Source: Macrobrachium rosenbergii
Taxonomy: Eukaryota > Arthropoda > Malacostraca > Decapoda > Palaemonidae
Direction: 5' to 3'
NCBI RefSeq assembly: GCF_040412425.1
Contig: NC_089753.1
Span: forward strand, 40,431,413-40,495,412
Length of the DNA: 64,000 bases
This document shows, in pieces, positions 23,051-36,741 of the stretch. The position numbers were made by a program, and so were the translations under genes. How positions within the stretch are numbered: the stretch's first letter is position 1; every line of letters begins with the position of its first letter. Below the pieces are notes generated by a model. It ran no database searches and had not been told where the DNA came from. It worked only from the letters and a program-made list of their open reading frames with translations.

Positions 23051-23560
23051 TAAAAATTTTTATATTTTTTTTTTTCCCACAGTCTTTAACATAGTGTACA
23101 GTACCATAATTTTTTTTCCATGAAAAATGGGTCTCTAACAGTTTTTCATTATCATTTATGGAAACATTTTAGTTTGATTTGAAATCCTCATGTTGACAAT
23201 TTTTTTTCACTTTTTCTGAAAAAAATTGTAGATGACAGCAGCGCATAATTATTTCATTAAAATTATAAAGTAATAAAAAGCCACTGAAATTTTGCTAGTT
23301 TTGGAGAAAATAATATTCATGCTTTCGGCCACTGCTGTACCAGTAAGCGACAGTGTACCATCACTACCTGATGGTACACCTGTGTACTAATACGGAGGAA
23401 ACGTGTTTAAATCGAGTGTAATTCTTTTCAACCTTTTTGTTCATTTTTATGCGTTTGTGTATTTTTTTACATGCTTAGATCCTATGTTAATATTATTGTT
23501 TCATATATTAAATTTTGATTGCGTTGCTGTAACATGAATATGGCTCTCTTACATGTGTAG
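23051..23560. other. AT-rich unassigned sequence
   Basis: Poly-T runs; a small palindrome-like duplication around 23340-23380 (gtaccatcactacctgatggtac). No gene seen. Confidence 0.4.
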
Positions 23561-23613
<53 letters not shown>

Positions 23614-23635
23614 TAATATAATAATAATAATAATC
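23561..23635. repeat. (AAT)n microsatellite
   Basis: ATA/AAT trinucleotides, interrupted once. Confidence 0.95.
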
Positions 23636-23745
23636 CATAAAAATGTCATATTAGCACAAGTCATTACAATGGTGAGCGAATATATATGTACTTCTAATAT
23701 GGATTTACACTTAAATCACTGGATTTTTTTGGATTTTTTTAACCA

Positions 23746-23843
23746 ATAATAATAATAATAATACTCATTACAATATTACTATTACTAATAAGAATAAAGT
23801 TACAAATTAAAACACTGATGAAAGCCAAACGTGTACATTTAAA

Positions 23844-23920
<77 letters not shown>
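23746..23920. repeat. (AAT)n microsatellites
   Basis: A short block at 23746-23763 and a long block at 23846-23920. Confidence 0.93.
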
Positions 23921-23922
<2 letters not shown>

Positions 23923-24138
23923 GGCAAATGGAAAAGACGAGTATCTAGAAATCTTCTCATGAAAGACAAAACAGAACCAACAAAGCGAAATATGGCATCA
24001 ATAAACTTTAGAAATATGAAAAAAAGAAAAACAGAGAGGCTGGCGTAAATAGATAGAGGAAAACATTAGACACGGAAAACTAGTCTTATGAATTCAGCTG
24101 AGGTGAGTGTTGGGATGACGATTTCTGAGGAATCCTTG

Positions 24139-25315
24139 GGATATAGGCAACTTTGCCCCTGTCACTGAAACTGGATTTCTACCCACCTTTTGGATGGTGG
24201 CCTGTCTCCTTAAGGAAATCACTAGCTATCAGGTCCACTAAAGGTTGGGTACCAGTTCGAGACATAGGCAACTTTGCCTCTGTCATCGAAACTGGATTTC
24301 TGCCCACCTTTTGCATGGTAGCCTGTCTCCTTAAGGAAATCACTGGCTGTCAGGTCCACTAAAGGTTGGGTACCAGTTTGAGACATAAGCAACTTTGCCT
24401 CTGTCGTCGAAACTGGATTTCTGCCCACCTTTTGGTTCGTGGCCTGTCTCCTTAAGGAAATCAGTGCCTATCATGCCCACTTAAGTTGGGTATAAAGGTT
24501 CGAGACATAGGCAACATTGCCTTTGTCGTCGAAACTGGATTTCTCCCCACCTCTTGGATGGTGGCCTGTTTCCTTAAGGAAATCACTGGCTGTCAGGTCC
24601 ACTTAAGGTTGGGTGTACCATTTCGAGACATAGGCAACTTTGCTTCTGTCATTGAAACTGGATTTCTGCCCACCTTTTGGATGGTGGCTGTCTCCTTAAG
24701 GAAATCAGTGGCTGCCAGGCCCACTTAAGGTTGGGTATACCATTCAGAGACATAGGCAACTTTGCCTCCGTCATTGAAACTGGACTTCTGCCCAACCTTT
24801 GGATGGTGTCCTCTCTCCTTAAGGAAATCAGTAGCTGTGTGGCCCACTTAAGGTTGGGTATACCATTTCGAGACATAGGCAACTTTGCCTCTGTCATCAA
24901 AACTGGATTTCTGCCCACCTTTTGGATGGTGGCCTGTCTCCTTAAGTAAATCAGTAACTGTCAGGTCCACTTAAGGTTGGGTATACCAGTTCGAACACAG
25001 GCAATTGTGCGTCTGTCATCGAAACTGGATTTCTGCCCACCTTTTGGATGGTAGCCTGTCTCCTTAAGTAAATCAGTAACTGTCAAGCCTACTTAAGGTT
25101 GGGTATACCAGTTCGAGACATATGCAACTTTGCCTCTGTCATTGAAACTGGATTTCTGCCCACCTTTTGGATGGTAGCCTGTGTCCTTAAGTAAATCAGT
25201 AACTGTCAGGGCTACTTAAGGTTGGGTATACCAGTGCGAAAAATGGGCAACTTTGCCTCAGTCATCGAAACTGGATTTCTGCCCACCTTTTGGATGGTGG
25301 CCTGTCTCCTCAACC
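24139..25315. repeat. Ten-copy ~122-bp tandem repeat
   Basis: ctggatttctgcccaccttt recurs at 24171, 24292, 24413, 24535, 24658, 24780, 24903, 25025, 25148 and 25271: period 121-123 bp. Each unit contains gagacataggcaactttgcc, tggatggtggcctgtctcct and a cacttaaggttgggtatacc junction. Open frames persist for two to three units (VRDIGNFASVIETGFLP-type) but the varying period shifts the frame, so coding is unlikely. Confidence 0.93.
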
Positions 25316-26012
25316 CAGTAACCGTTTTCTATGGGAAGCAGCCTTAGTTGTCAGCTAAGAGTGAGGTCAGCAAAAATTTTACGCTACCCAGACTGTCAGC
25401 AAAAAGTAAAAAGCACAACATGGCAACTACTCTCCCGGGCACGCCATCTTTTGAGGGCTGGAGGGCTACGTTTGCTTTTCTTTTATCAGTTTCTGTATCT
25501 TATTCCAAATATTTTAACCCATATAAGACTATTAACATATATACAGCCGTTTCCCTTTCACCACGGTCGCATATTTATTCGTCTGCTTCTTCCAGCCATG
25601 ATATTAACAGCAATTTATCCATTGGCTATAGGATTGTGTGACGACATTTGGAAAATGACATTCTCTTAGAACCGACACACATGCATTGTTTCATGCATGG
25701 AAGTTTATTTGTTGTATATGAAACTCTTCCTTTTTGACGTTCTAGATTCTACAATCTAGAAATTATATATAATAGGTTACAACAATTAGTCATTCGAATT
25801 ATAGTTGCTACTAAGCATCAGATTTTTATTTGACAGGCCATATAATGGTATATATTCGAGCTGTTTCCAAAAGATCTTGCATTTGACAGTCTGTATAATC
25901 CAATGTTTGGGCTAAACCTATGTTCCTGTTATGAAATCTACATCATCCACGATGCATGTCTATTTTCTAAGTAAAAAATATTATATAAAAGTAAACTGTA
26001 TGGAATTTCTAA

Positions 26013-26014
<2 letters not shown>
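25316..26014. other. Unassigned sequence downstream of the 122-bp array
   Basis: Open frames 25331-25669 and 25348-25641 overlap in different phases with no recognisable domains. Confidence 0.4.
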
Positions 26015-26073
<59 letters not shown>

Positions 26074-26098
26074 GTATATATAATATATATATACATAC

Positions 26099-26161
<63 letters not shown>

Positions 26162-26163
26162 TG
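26015..26163. repeat. (TA)n microsatellite
   Basis: Two TA tracts joined by a TATG/TACA spacer that is itself nearly palindromic. Confidence 0.95.
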
Positions 26164-27180
26164 TATATCAAAGGCATATTCAGGTATCCTTGGAAGGTAA
26201 TGATCTGTTGTTGTTTTCATATCTCCTTTCCTTCCTTCCACCTGCATCGAGTTTGGTGGGTGGAACCACTCGAACATTAGTTTGAAAATGATGCCTCGGA
26301 TTAACCCCAGTCCTTTTGACCTATTCTAATTCCTTGTTTCATGGAATTCCGAAGTGACCAACATCAATGAAAGAAGAAACTGGAATCTTTCAAAAGGACT
26401 CGTTATCATTCCAGGCCATAATTCAAGCACATCAAATTCCCGGCGGGTGGGAGGAACCAGAGCCATACACCAACAGCCGACCGTTTCAGTCAATACCAGC
26501 CACGTCGCTGCCTTACAAATTTCTATATTCGCCACTTATCAATATCATAGTCAGACCAAAATGACCGCGGACATGTACGTTTTAGACGTTGCCACTTTTC
26601 CCAGATTTGATTCATAAAACCTTGACCTAAGTTTGGATATCGCGTAGAAATGGCAGACACGTCGCCCCACCTTTCCATGCTAGGTCTGAAACGGTAAACA
26701 GCTTGACACTTGTTCTGCGTATCTAACCGTGAAGACGTAAAATGAACTGAAACCTGAAGAATTGAAGTCATGCATTACACTGCTTTGATCCAGAGGTAGG
26801 GTGAAGATGATCTAGTTTCTAATCACCTAAATAAATTATACTAATGGCCAACATCTAGCCCAGACTTACTGGTGAAAATAAATGATGCAATGTGAAATAA
26901 AAAAAAATACTATTATTGACTCCTCAAGTGATGGCAGATTTGTAAATTCACTCGGCCTTGTCCCGGGACGCCTCTTTCTTCTGGACAGCCCGGGGAGGGA
27001 TAATTTAGATTTTATGACCGGATTCAAGAACCCCAGTTGAGAAATGCAGATTAACTGTAGTCGGATTATAAGTCAGGAAGTTTGGAAACGTAGCTAATGA
27101 CACCCATATTGTATGTACAGAGTTTCTATGTGCACTATAAATCTATATACTGTACATAAATATACATATACACACATAAC
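26164..27180. other. Unassigned, comparatively complex sequence
   Basis: Less AT-rich than its surroundings and lacks identified repeats; short open frames on both strands (26354-26617 +, 26523-26771 -) have no recognisable family. A remnant of a gene or unknown transposon cannot be excluded. Confidence 0.35.
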
Positions 27181-27256
<76 letters not shown>

Positions 27257-27331
27257 GTATATGTATATATATACATATATATATACTGTATATGTATATA
27301 TATATATATATTTATATATATAATTTATATA

Positions 27332-27384
<53 letters not shown>
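27181..27384. repeat. (TA)n microsatellite block
   Basis: TA tracts with ctgtatatg-type interruptions. Confidence 0.95.
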
Positions 27385-27389
<5 letters not shown>

Positions 27390-27552
27390 CATGTTGTCTT
27401 TGTTCATTGATCCGTATGCTAATTATTCTTTTTAGAGTTGCTGTTAGAATTCTCGAACGTTATGAATTATCAAATCCAAAACTGTGAGGTCTGAATTACT
27501 GTACATGACATCCAGTGTTCAAAAGAGGGTAAAGAACAATACAAAGAAAACA

Positions 27553-27555
<3 letters not shown>

Positions 27556-27621
<66 letters not shown>
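27556..27621. repeat. (TC)n microsatellite
   Basis: About 33 TC dinucleotides. Confidence 0.97.
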
Positions 27622-27623
<2 letters not shown>

Positions 27624-28014
27624 ACCTAAAAGATAATTTGAATAGGAAATTGGTGATGCCGATAAATTTCATCATCTGTTTTTAAAGATTTTCCTTTACC
27701 GATGTAATGAAACTGCCACTGTTGTCAAAGACGAAGTCTTAGGCCCGGAAATTACTGGCAATCCATTCACAATCATCAAATATACACCTCACTGTACTGT
27801 CTTTGCTCTGTTAGCCTCTGTTGTCATTTTCATCATTCTCACTGTCCGGATGATTTTTCAGCACTGTCTCTTGTGCAAGAATTTTTTACGTAACTTTCAT
27901 TTAGATTATCGTCTTGTGTATTGTTTCATGTTTGAAAGTCTTTTCGTTCTAGATCTAACCCTGTGATCTGTGACGTTCCAGAATTTATTCAAAAGTAACG
28001 ACAATTAGTTATTC

Positions 28015-28848
<834 letters not shown>

Positions 28849-29222
28849 CCCCGAAGTATCTTCGGCGCAATCGAGTTTTCTGTACTCAATGCCACCGAAA
28901 ATAAATCCATCTTTCGGTGGTCTCGGTATAACGCTGTATGAGCCGGGGCCCACGAAACTTTAAGCACAAGCCGTGGAGGCCTGGCCTATACAGTTGCCAG
29001 ATGCACGATTATGGCCACCTTAAACCTTATAAATAAAATAAAAATTACTGCGGCTAGAGGGCTGCAATTTGCTATGTTTGACGATTGGAAGGGGGATGAT
29101 CAACATACCAATTTGCAGCCCTCTAGCCTCAGTAGTTTTTAAGATCTGAGGGCGGACACAAAAAAGTGCGGACGGACAGACAAAGCCGGCACAATAGTTT
29201 CCTTTCCGGAAATCTAAAACTC
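28849..29222 (-). mobile_element. Foldback family D copy
   Basis: Reverse orientation: ccgaagtatcttcggcgcaa then cgagttttctgta at the left; hairpin core with ctagagggctgcaatttg and caaattgcagccctctag-type arms; ends with the cggacagacaaagccggcac segment. Confidence 0.85.
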
Positions 29223-29403
29223 ATTCATCTTATAGTCAGGGGGAGTGAGCTGCTTGAGGATTGTAATCGAAAATAGGAAGCTTTCTTTGCAGTATCATCT
29301 TATAATAACCGGGGAGAACTTTTTTTTTTACTTTATATTCTGAGCGTATGCTATAAGCGATATCTTACAGAAATAAAAACTTTAAAAAACTGAGTAGTAT
29401 TAA

Positions 29404-29583
29404 ACCGTGTCGTTTTCTAGTACCAGGTTTAACACTACTCAGTTTCCTAGGAGTTTCGCCTTGTCTACAACTAAAATGTGGAATAGTCTGCCTACTACAG
29501 TTGTGGATTCTTCTTCTGATTTCCAAATATTTAAGCGAGTAACAAATTCATTCCTGCTCTCTGCTGCTGCTGACGTCTCCTGA
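29404..29583 (+). pseudogene. Non-LTR retrotransposon reverse-transcriptase ORF, C-terminal fragment
   Basis: A 59-codon frame ending in TGA after an in-frame TAA at 29401. It contains RFNTTQFPRSF and KMWNSLPTTVV followed by SSSDFQIFKRVTNSFL. The R/K-x-W-N-S-L-P...V-V...F-K pattern is the well-known C-terminal end of the pol ORF of jockey/RTE-like LINEs. Everything upstream (reverse transcriptase proper) is missing, so this is a 5'-truncated dead copy. It abuts a MITE (29625). Confidence 0.75.
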
Positions 29584-29624
29584 ATTTCAGGAGTACCGGT
29601 TTTATTTCTAAACCCTCGTGTCTA

Positions 29625-29862
29625 TTGCAGTATCTGCAAAACATTTCGAAATTGATAATATGCCACGTGTTGAGTTCGTGAAACACAAAATACACAAGTT
29701 ACTGCAGTTTCAGAATGATTCTGTAGTGCTTTCCACGAGTATTTAGGGGGGGGGGTCCCATTTGCAGTATCTGCAAAATCGGTAGTAAGGCGAGGGAGTA
29801 TCTGACATTTTTCTCAGTTTTGTATTTTTGCAGATACTGCAGTCTTCCATTTTTGGGCAGTA
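29625..29862. mobile_element. MITE family E copy (left terminal repeat truncated)
   Basis: Starts in gcagtatctgcaaaa, passes gagttcgtgaaacac, ggggtcccatttgcagtatc and ends cagatactgcagtcttccat then tttttgggcag. It has the uninterrupted ctcagttttgtatttttgca site that is occupied by a SINE in the copy at 37529. Confidence 0.85.
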
Positions 29863-29884
29863 TTTATTTATCACCTTTTCCTAT

Positions 29885-29887
<3 letters not shown>

Positions 29888-29955
<68 letters not shown>
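29888..29955. repeat. (TC)n microsatellite
   Basis: About 33 TC dinucleotides. Confidence 0.97.
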
Positions 29956-29956
<1 letters not shown>

Positions 29957-30136
29957 GCTTGATTTCCCTTTGGACCCCCTTTGGGTTTATAATCTGTTGA
30001 CTCTGTCCATAAGGGTTTTCAGCTGAAGGTTTAAAGCAAGAAAGAAGAAAGAAAGCTATCGGTTGGCATTTAGGCTCTAATACCATGAACCTTTTGCCAA
30101 CAATGCCACAGGCAAAAGCCAATGTACACACAGACT

Positions 30137-30532
30137 TTAAAGGCCGATTCACATTATAACATCGCGTCACCGACACATCACGTCACGTCAAAGTGCGTGA
30201 GAATTTCTTACATGTAATCAGATGGACTTGTTCACACCATCACGTCAGTCACCATCAAGCACACGGCATCCACCGTCACATCACGACACGTTTTCTTGGA
30301 AAGAATATTTTGACTTGACGTGACGTGACGTGACGTGACGTGACGTGACGGTGCTTTTGCGAGTTTCTTTCCGCTAAATTTGTGAGTCGCTGAGGTTGGC
30401 CATGAACTGAACGGGATTGTGATGGATAGCGTGAATACAAGGCACGGCTGATGGGACGTTGACGTGATGTGATGTGTCGGTGACGTGATGTGATGTGTCG
30501 GTGACGTGATGGTATAATGTGAATCAGCCTTA
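30137..30532. mobile_element. MITE-like element with TGACG/CGTCA arrays
   Basis: Terminal inverted repeats aaggccgattcacattataa (left) and ttataatgtgaatcagcctt-type (right, one or two mismatches). Inner parts are cgtcac/cacgtcacgtca on the left and repeated tgacgtgatgtgatgtgtcg on the right, with seven tandem TGACG units near 30311-30350. Confidence 0.75.
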
Positions 30533-30769
30533 GATCGGTCAGGTCGTTGTTATTTCAACCTCTTTTCAGCTCATCTATTGTAAGATACCTTTCAAAAAAC
30601 TATAAATAATCAAAAGATACTGAATAATGCCAAATACAACATTTCATTAGCTTGCTCATTCAATTTTATGATAAAAACAGGGGGAAAAGCCATTCTGTAG
30701 GTTATTCACTAAGATTCCCTCTCCTAGACAAAGCACAGATTCAATGGTTACAAGGGACAGACATGATCA

Positions 30770-30976
<207 letters not shown>

Positions 30977-31229
30977 ATATTATAACAAAACCTAAACTCT
31001 AAACAAGGAAACCCCTATAATCTAACAAAATTTATCATTCCCAATCCAGACAGGAACCAAGAAGCCCTCTTGGCGGCCCCTCAAAATTCAAAAAGCAACG
31101 CCTGTCGGCGACAAGCAGCCACTCGTGTACATTTAAACGGGTCTAATTCATCGCTTTACAAAAACACACACACAAAAGACTCGTTAAATAAAAAGTCGCC
31201 ACCCAACACCTCTTCGAAAACTTACCCGT

Positions 31230-31281
31230 CTAATGTTTACGTTTTCTATGATGAGAACATCATAGAAAACGTAAGCATTAG
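31230..31281. repeat. Short hairpin, 24-bp arms
   Basis: ctaatgtttacgttttctat then gatg, a 4-bp loop, and the inverted copy catcatagaaaacgtaagca then ttag; one mismatch. Confidence 0.85.
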
Positions 31282-31578
31282 AAGTTGTGAGTCAGCTTTG
31301 CGATTCAGGATTTTGGTGGATGGAAGGATAGGGAATTGTGAAGGAAAGAAGCGAAAAAATAGGTAATTGGAATGTGAGGGACTGAGGAAAAGAGTATGGA
31401 GAGGAGTATTGGAAGCCTCAAAGGACCGTTAATGGAACTTCGAAATGAAATGACGATGAACTGATGGGATATTTTGATAATTCAGAGAAAGAATTTTGAA
31501 TGAATATTGACAGTTTGACTAATAGATTGGGTGATAGGTATCTGTCAAACTAGAATAACCAATTACATTCATACACAC

Positions 31579-31803
<225 letters not shown>

Positions 31804-32036
31804 AATATACACAAACAACTCACAAAACACTCTTGCTGAAAATATACTACACATGCCAAAATTAGGCTGAAGGAAAAGGATGATTTCCTAAAGGTCTGGT
31901 GTATTTACTTTATACGCATCTTCAAAGGGGCGCTTTGAAGATGTGCAAATAGCAAATACATGAAAGCGCTTCGATAGAATTCTTTTACGTTGGCCGACTC
32001 TGATATTGGCAGTATTTTTACAGCATGCGTCTTGTG

Positions 32037-32489
<453 letters not shown>

Positions 32490-32729
32490 CACTACCAACC
32501 GTTATCTATGTTCTCAGCGGTTGGGCAAATGGCTTATCAAAAATAAAGTTCTAATATAAAACTTTTCCCTTCTCTGTTATTTTGTTTTCCACAAGTATGT
32601 TTTTAATTGTACGAAAGCTTTAGATAAAAAGAAAAAAAAATGCATACCTTAAAAACCGTGCTTGTTAGATTTTTCCATCCCTGGATCAAGCACTGTTTAC
32701 GTCACAGTGCGCGCATGCGTACGTGTGTG

Positions 32730-32732
<3 letters not shown>

Positions 32733-32780
<48 letters not shown>
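32733..32780. repeat. (GA)n microsatellite
   Basis: About 24 GA dinucleotides. Confidence 0.96.
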
Positions 32781-32784
<4 letters not shown>

Positions 32785-32984
32785 TACACAGGCACGCATT
32801 CATCAAAGACAACAGCTGCTCATAATCCTTCTTCATTAAAATCCTACGTCATCACTTTGCGTCTCTCATCCTTTGCTGTCAATTTCCATCCTGGGAAACC
32901 ATGAACGTCAGCTCACTATTTTTTATTTTTTTTTATAAAATCACAAGCTATCTAATACCCGATCAAAGAGTTAGGCCCTTTTAA

Positions 32985-33142
32985 GTTTAACATGTTGAAA
33001 AAAAAAATCTAAGCTTTACATGTTGAAAAAAAAATCTAAGCTTTACCTGTTAAAAAAATCTAAGCTTTACATGTTAAAAAAAATCTAAGTTTACCTGTTG
33101 AAAAAAAAAATCTAAGCCTTACATGTTGAAAAAACAATCTAT
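32985..33142. repeat. Minisatellite, (A)n-tctaagctttacatgttg unit
   Basis: About six copies of a 22-28 bp unit with a variable A run: aaaaaaatctaagctttaca then tgttg. Confidence 0.88.
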
Positions 33143-33419
33143 TTAATTAGGCCTAATTACATTTCGGTTAAAACTCTGTTGTGGATTTGCAAATACATTA
33201 ATGAAATACACTGATGAATAATTGATCGATTTGTGGCTATTAAAACTGGCGTCACAAATTGATGATTAGATACAGGCGTTTTCTCATATAGGAATTAAAA
33301 AAAATTTATGTTAATTTATCAGTATATCCATGCCATCTAGAATAACGGTAACATAAGAGGGTCCAGAGGCAAGTTTGACCCTTAGGACGTTAAGTACCGT
33401 CTCCAATTTAGTACCAAAG

Positions 33420-33759
33420 GAATGGAACGGAATATAAAATTCAGGCCAAAGGGCAAGCTCTGGGACCTATGAGGTCATTCAGCGTTGAAAGGTAAATTGC
33501 GAGTAAAAATGTTTCAAAGGTGTAACAGGAGGAAAACTTCGCAGTTGCACTATGAAACAACTGTTACAAGAAGGTGGACAGTAAGATGGAAGAAAGAAAG
33601 TGGACAGTAAGATGGAAGAAAGAAGAGTATGAACGGAGGTACAGTAAAAGGAATGAAAGGGGTTGCAGCTAGGGGCCAAAGGGACACTGCAAAGAACCTT
33701 AAGTAATGCCTACAGTGCACTACATGAGGTGCATTGACGGCACTGGCCCCCTACGGCGA
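33420..33759 (+). mobile_element. SINE family A with 12-bp target-site duplication
   Basis: Begins gaatggaacggaatataaaa and caggccaaagggcaagctct; ends gaggtgcattgacggcactg and ccccctacggcga. It is bordered by ttagtaccaaag at 33408-33419 and 33760-33771. A 25-bp segment (gtggacagtaagatggaaga) is duplicated internally. Confidence 0.92.
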
Positions 33760-34161
33760 TTAGTACCAAAGCAACTTTATACTGTAGACATTTAACAGGC
33801 TAGTATGAGAGGGGCTGGTCCCCGGTTGGACGACGGCAAGTATAAAAGTGGATTTCATCACAAACTATCATTGTTGAATATGAAAAATTAAACAGATACA
33901 ACTGCAACATTGTTAAATGAGAAAAATCAAATATATACATACTGCAACATTGTTAAATATGAAAAATTAAATAGATAAACACTGCAACTGTATTTTATCA
34001 CACAAAAAATACCAGTTGAAACTATTCAAGCATTCCCAAAAGGACCAAAACCTGAAAGTGTGAAAAAATAAAAGCCTTCGTCCCGGCTGCTTGGTTTTAG
34101 TTTCATCTCCGAAGAGGAGTTCGATGTGAGGCCTCTCCTCTTTGAAGTGAAGCGATGCATC

Positions 34162-34215
34162 CATGGAAGAAGAAGAAGAAGAAGAAGAAGAAGAAGAAGA
34201 AGAAGAAGAAGAAGA
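34162..34215. repeat. (GAA)n microsatellite
   Basis: About 17 GAA triplets, giving poly-Ser/poly-Leu frames on the reverse strand that are not genes. Confidence 0.96.
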
Positions 34216-34261
34216 ATGTACATGCAAGGATCATAGATTGCTGCTGTTCATCAAGATACCT

Positions 34262-34592
34262 TTTAGTTTTCTGTAAAAGAAAAACTATTCGTCCGCACTT
34301 TTTCTCTCAACCCGCAGATCTTAAAAATTACTGAGGCTAGAGGGCTACAAATTGGTATGTTGATCATCCACCCTCCAATCATTAAGCATACCAAATTGCA
34401 GCTCTCTAGCCTCAGTTGTTTTTATTTCATTTAAGGTTAAAGTTAGCCATGATCGTGCGTCTGGCAACGCTATAGGACAGGTCACCACCTGGCCGTGGCT
34501 GAAAGTTTCATGGGCCGCGGCCGAGTGTTTCATACAGCATTATACGCTGTACTGAAAACTCGATTGCGCCGAAGAAACGTCGGCTCATTTTT
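34262..34592 (+). mobile_element. Foldback family D copy
   Basis: Starts ttagttttctgtaaaagaaa, hairpin core aaattactgaggctagaggg ... ctctctagcctcagttgttt, ends tgtactgaaaactcgattgc then gccgaagaaacgtcgg. Confidence 0.88.
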
Positions 34593-34731
34593 TACTTTTT
34601 TTTTTTTTTTTTGTTCTCTCTCCCGAGTGGCATTCAAATGTATAGTGACGTTCAATTCAGGGTTGCTGTCTTGTTTAAAATGGTTGTCGCGAATAAGGCT
34701 TATTAGGAAAATATACATGGCGGTACCAAAG

Positions 34732-34770
<39 letters not shown>

Positions 34771-34880
34771 CTCTCTCCCGAGTGGCATTCAAATGTATAG
34801 TGACGTTCAATTCAGGTGTGCTGTCTTGTTTATGATGGTTTTCATGACTAAGGTTTATTAAGAAAATGTTTCAAGTAATA
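34592..34880 (+). repeat. Two-copy tandem duplication led by poly-T
   Basis: Copy 1 (~34592-34735) and copy 2 (~34736-34880) both read poly-T, ctctctcccgagtggcattc, aaatgtatagtgacgttcaa, ctgtcttgttta. About 145-bp period. Confidence 0.88.
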
Positions 34881-35034
34881 CCAGCTGGTTTTTCATCCTA
34901 AGGCAAAGTCTATGTTTATACGTGTCAGGATCGCGAAGAAAAGAAGAATTCGATGGTGCATTAATGAGGATCAATACATTTTTATTCTCAACGTTCTCAT
35001 AATGTTATGCTGACTTTCTGAAGCATTGAACTGA

Positions 35035-35332
35035 GTTCTGAATTTAGGCCAAAGGCCCAGCGCTGGGACCTATGAGGTCATTCGGCACTGAATTGGAAAT
35101 TGACAGTAAAAGGTCTGGAAAGGCGTAACGTGAGGAAAACCTCGCAGAGGCGCTGTGAAACAGTTGTTAGGAGATGGTGGAAAGCAAGAAAAAGAAAGAG
35201 AATATGAATGGAGGTACAGTCAAAGGAATGAAAGGGGTTGCAGCTAGGGGTCAAAGGGACGCTGCAAAGAACCTTAAGTAACGCCTACAGTGCACCGTAT
35301 GAGGTGCACTGACGGCACTAAACCCCCACGGG
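35035..35332 (+). mobile_element. SINE family A, near full length
   Basis: aatttaggccaaaggcccag, gctgggacctatgaggtcat, aaacctcgcag, gaatggaggtacagtcaaag, gcctacagtgcaccgtatga, ending in a C run. No clear target duplication. Confidence 0.9.
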
Positions 35333-35627
35333 AAGACATATTTCCAGTTCCAAGCGTTAGCGACATAGATGGAGTTTTGTGTTGATCGACACTGGCCAGG
35401 TATATCGGCGTTCCATGTCCGTCCTTCTGTAAAAAGTGACCCGTTCATCAATCCTGAAGGGATGTCCGATTCCTACTCTGATTCCTGGAAAACGGCTGTA
35501 GGGTAACTTCAGGGAATCACTATTTCTCTAGAGCCAATTTCCCATCTTTCTCTCCATCCCTGTATTTCTCTTTTGATACACAATTATTCACGTCGGTGCA
35601 TTTATACAAATGCAGTTTCACCAGCTT

Positions 35628-35628
<1 letters not shown>

Positions 35629-35684
<56 letters not shown>
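35629..35684. repeat. (CT)n microsatellite
   Basis: About 28 CT dinucleotides. Confidence 0.97.
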
Positions 35685-35690
<6 letters not shown>

Positions 35691-35910
35691 TACCGTTCAA
35701 TTTGTTTTCGTAGTGGAAAAATCGTTCCAATTAGTTCTCATTTTTCCCTGACAAAATCGTGTAATTATTGCTGGATTTGTAACTTGGCTAAAAGAAGAAA
35801 ATTTTACTTTACTAAAACAGAACTAACAAATTCTGCTGATAAACAAGGTAGCAAATAAATACGTTCATTGCAGAAAAAAAAAAATACATTTCAAAAAATT
35901 ATGAAAAGCC

Positions 35911-36256
35911 AAAAATGCGCCGAAGTTTCTTCGGCGCAATCGAGTTTTCTGTACAGCGTACAATGACGTATGAAACTCTCAGCCGCAGCCCATGAAACTT
36001 TCAGCCACTGTTCGGTGGTGGCCTGTGTTCTCGGCACCTATAGCGCTGCCAAACGTACGATCATGGCTAACTTTAACCTTATAAAAAAATAAAAACTACT
36101 GAGGCTACAGGGCTGCAATTTGCTATGTTTGATGATCAACATGCCAATTTGCAGGCCTCTTGCCTCAGTAGTTTTTAAGATCTGAGAGCGGACAGAAAAA
36201 GTGCGGACGTACAGACAAATAGCCGTCTCAGTAGATTCCTTTTACAGAAAACTAAA
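35911..36256 (-). mobile_element. Foldback family D copy
   Basis: Reverse orientation: gcgccgaagtttcttcggcg, cgagttttctgtaca; hairpin core; ends gtgcggacgtacagacaaat and a cagaaaactaaaa terminus. Confidence 0.87.
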
Positions 36257-36741
36257 ACTCCTCATCTTTAAGAGAAAGTCCCCACAAATTCGTTTACGAA
36301 CCAAGCGACCGGGTTTTGTAAATTTCATTAACTCTCATAATCGAGAAAAGAAAGTTTTGGGGTTTTTTCAAGAAGCTGGAAGATGCCCACCCCCCTGGGA
36401 GTCGGGCACGGGTATGAGACTTTGGATGGGTGCTGGGTAACTCATTGCTCAATGAAAGGAAAGGAAAGGAAAGAAAAGGAAGCGGTTCTTGAAACTTTTG
36501 GTGTGTTAATTGAACCTCAATACCGTTTAATAAACACAGGGTTGTCTGGTACTGAAAACTTTTAAGCCTGTCTGAGTCACGTTCCACAAAGTGGTTAAAT
36601 AAGTTTTATAACCTCCCTTTACTCAGAGTAGCATTTTTTTTTTTTTTTTTTTAACTATATCTGCTTCTCATGTTTTGGAAATTTGGTGCCTATATTTTAT
36701 GGTACCTTTATTTTGTAGCCTTTTCCAGAGTTGTAGGTTAC

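Noticed and set aside
24139..25315. CRISPR-like array (regular repeats)
   Set aside because: Whole 122-bp units are repeated with no unique spacers; the genome is eukaryotic.
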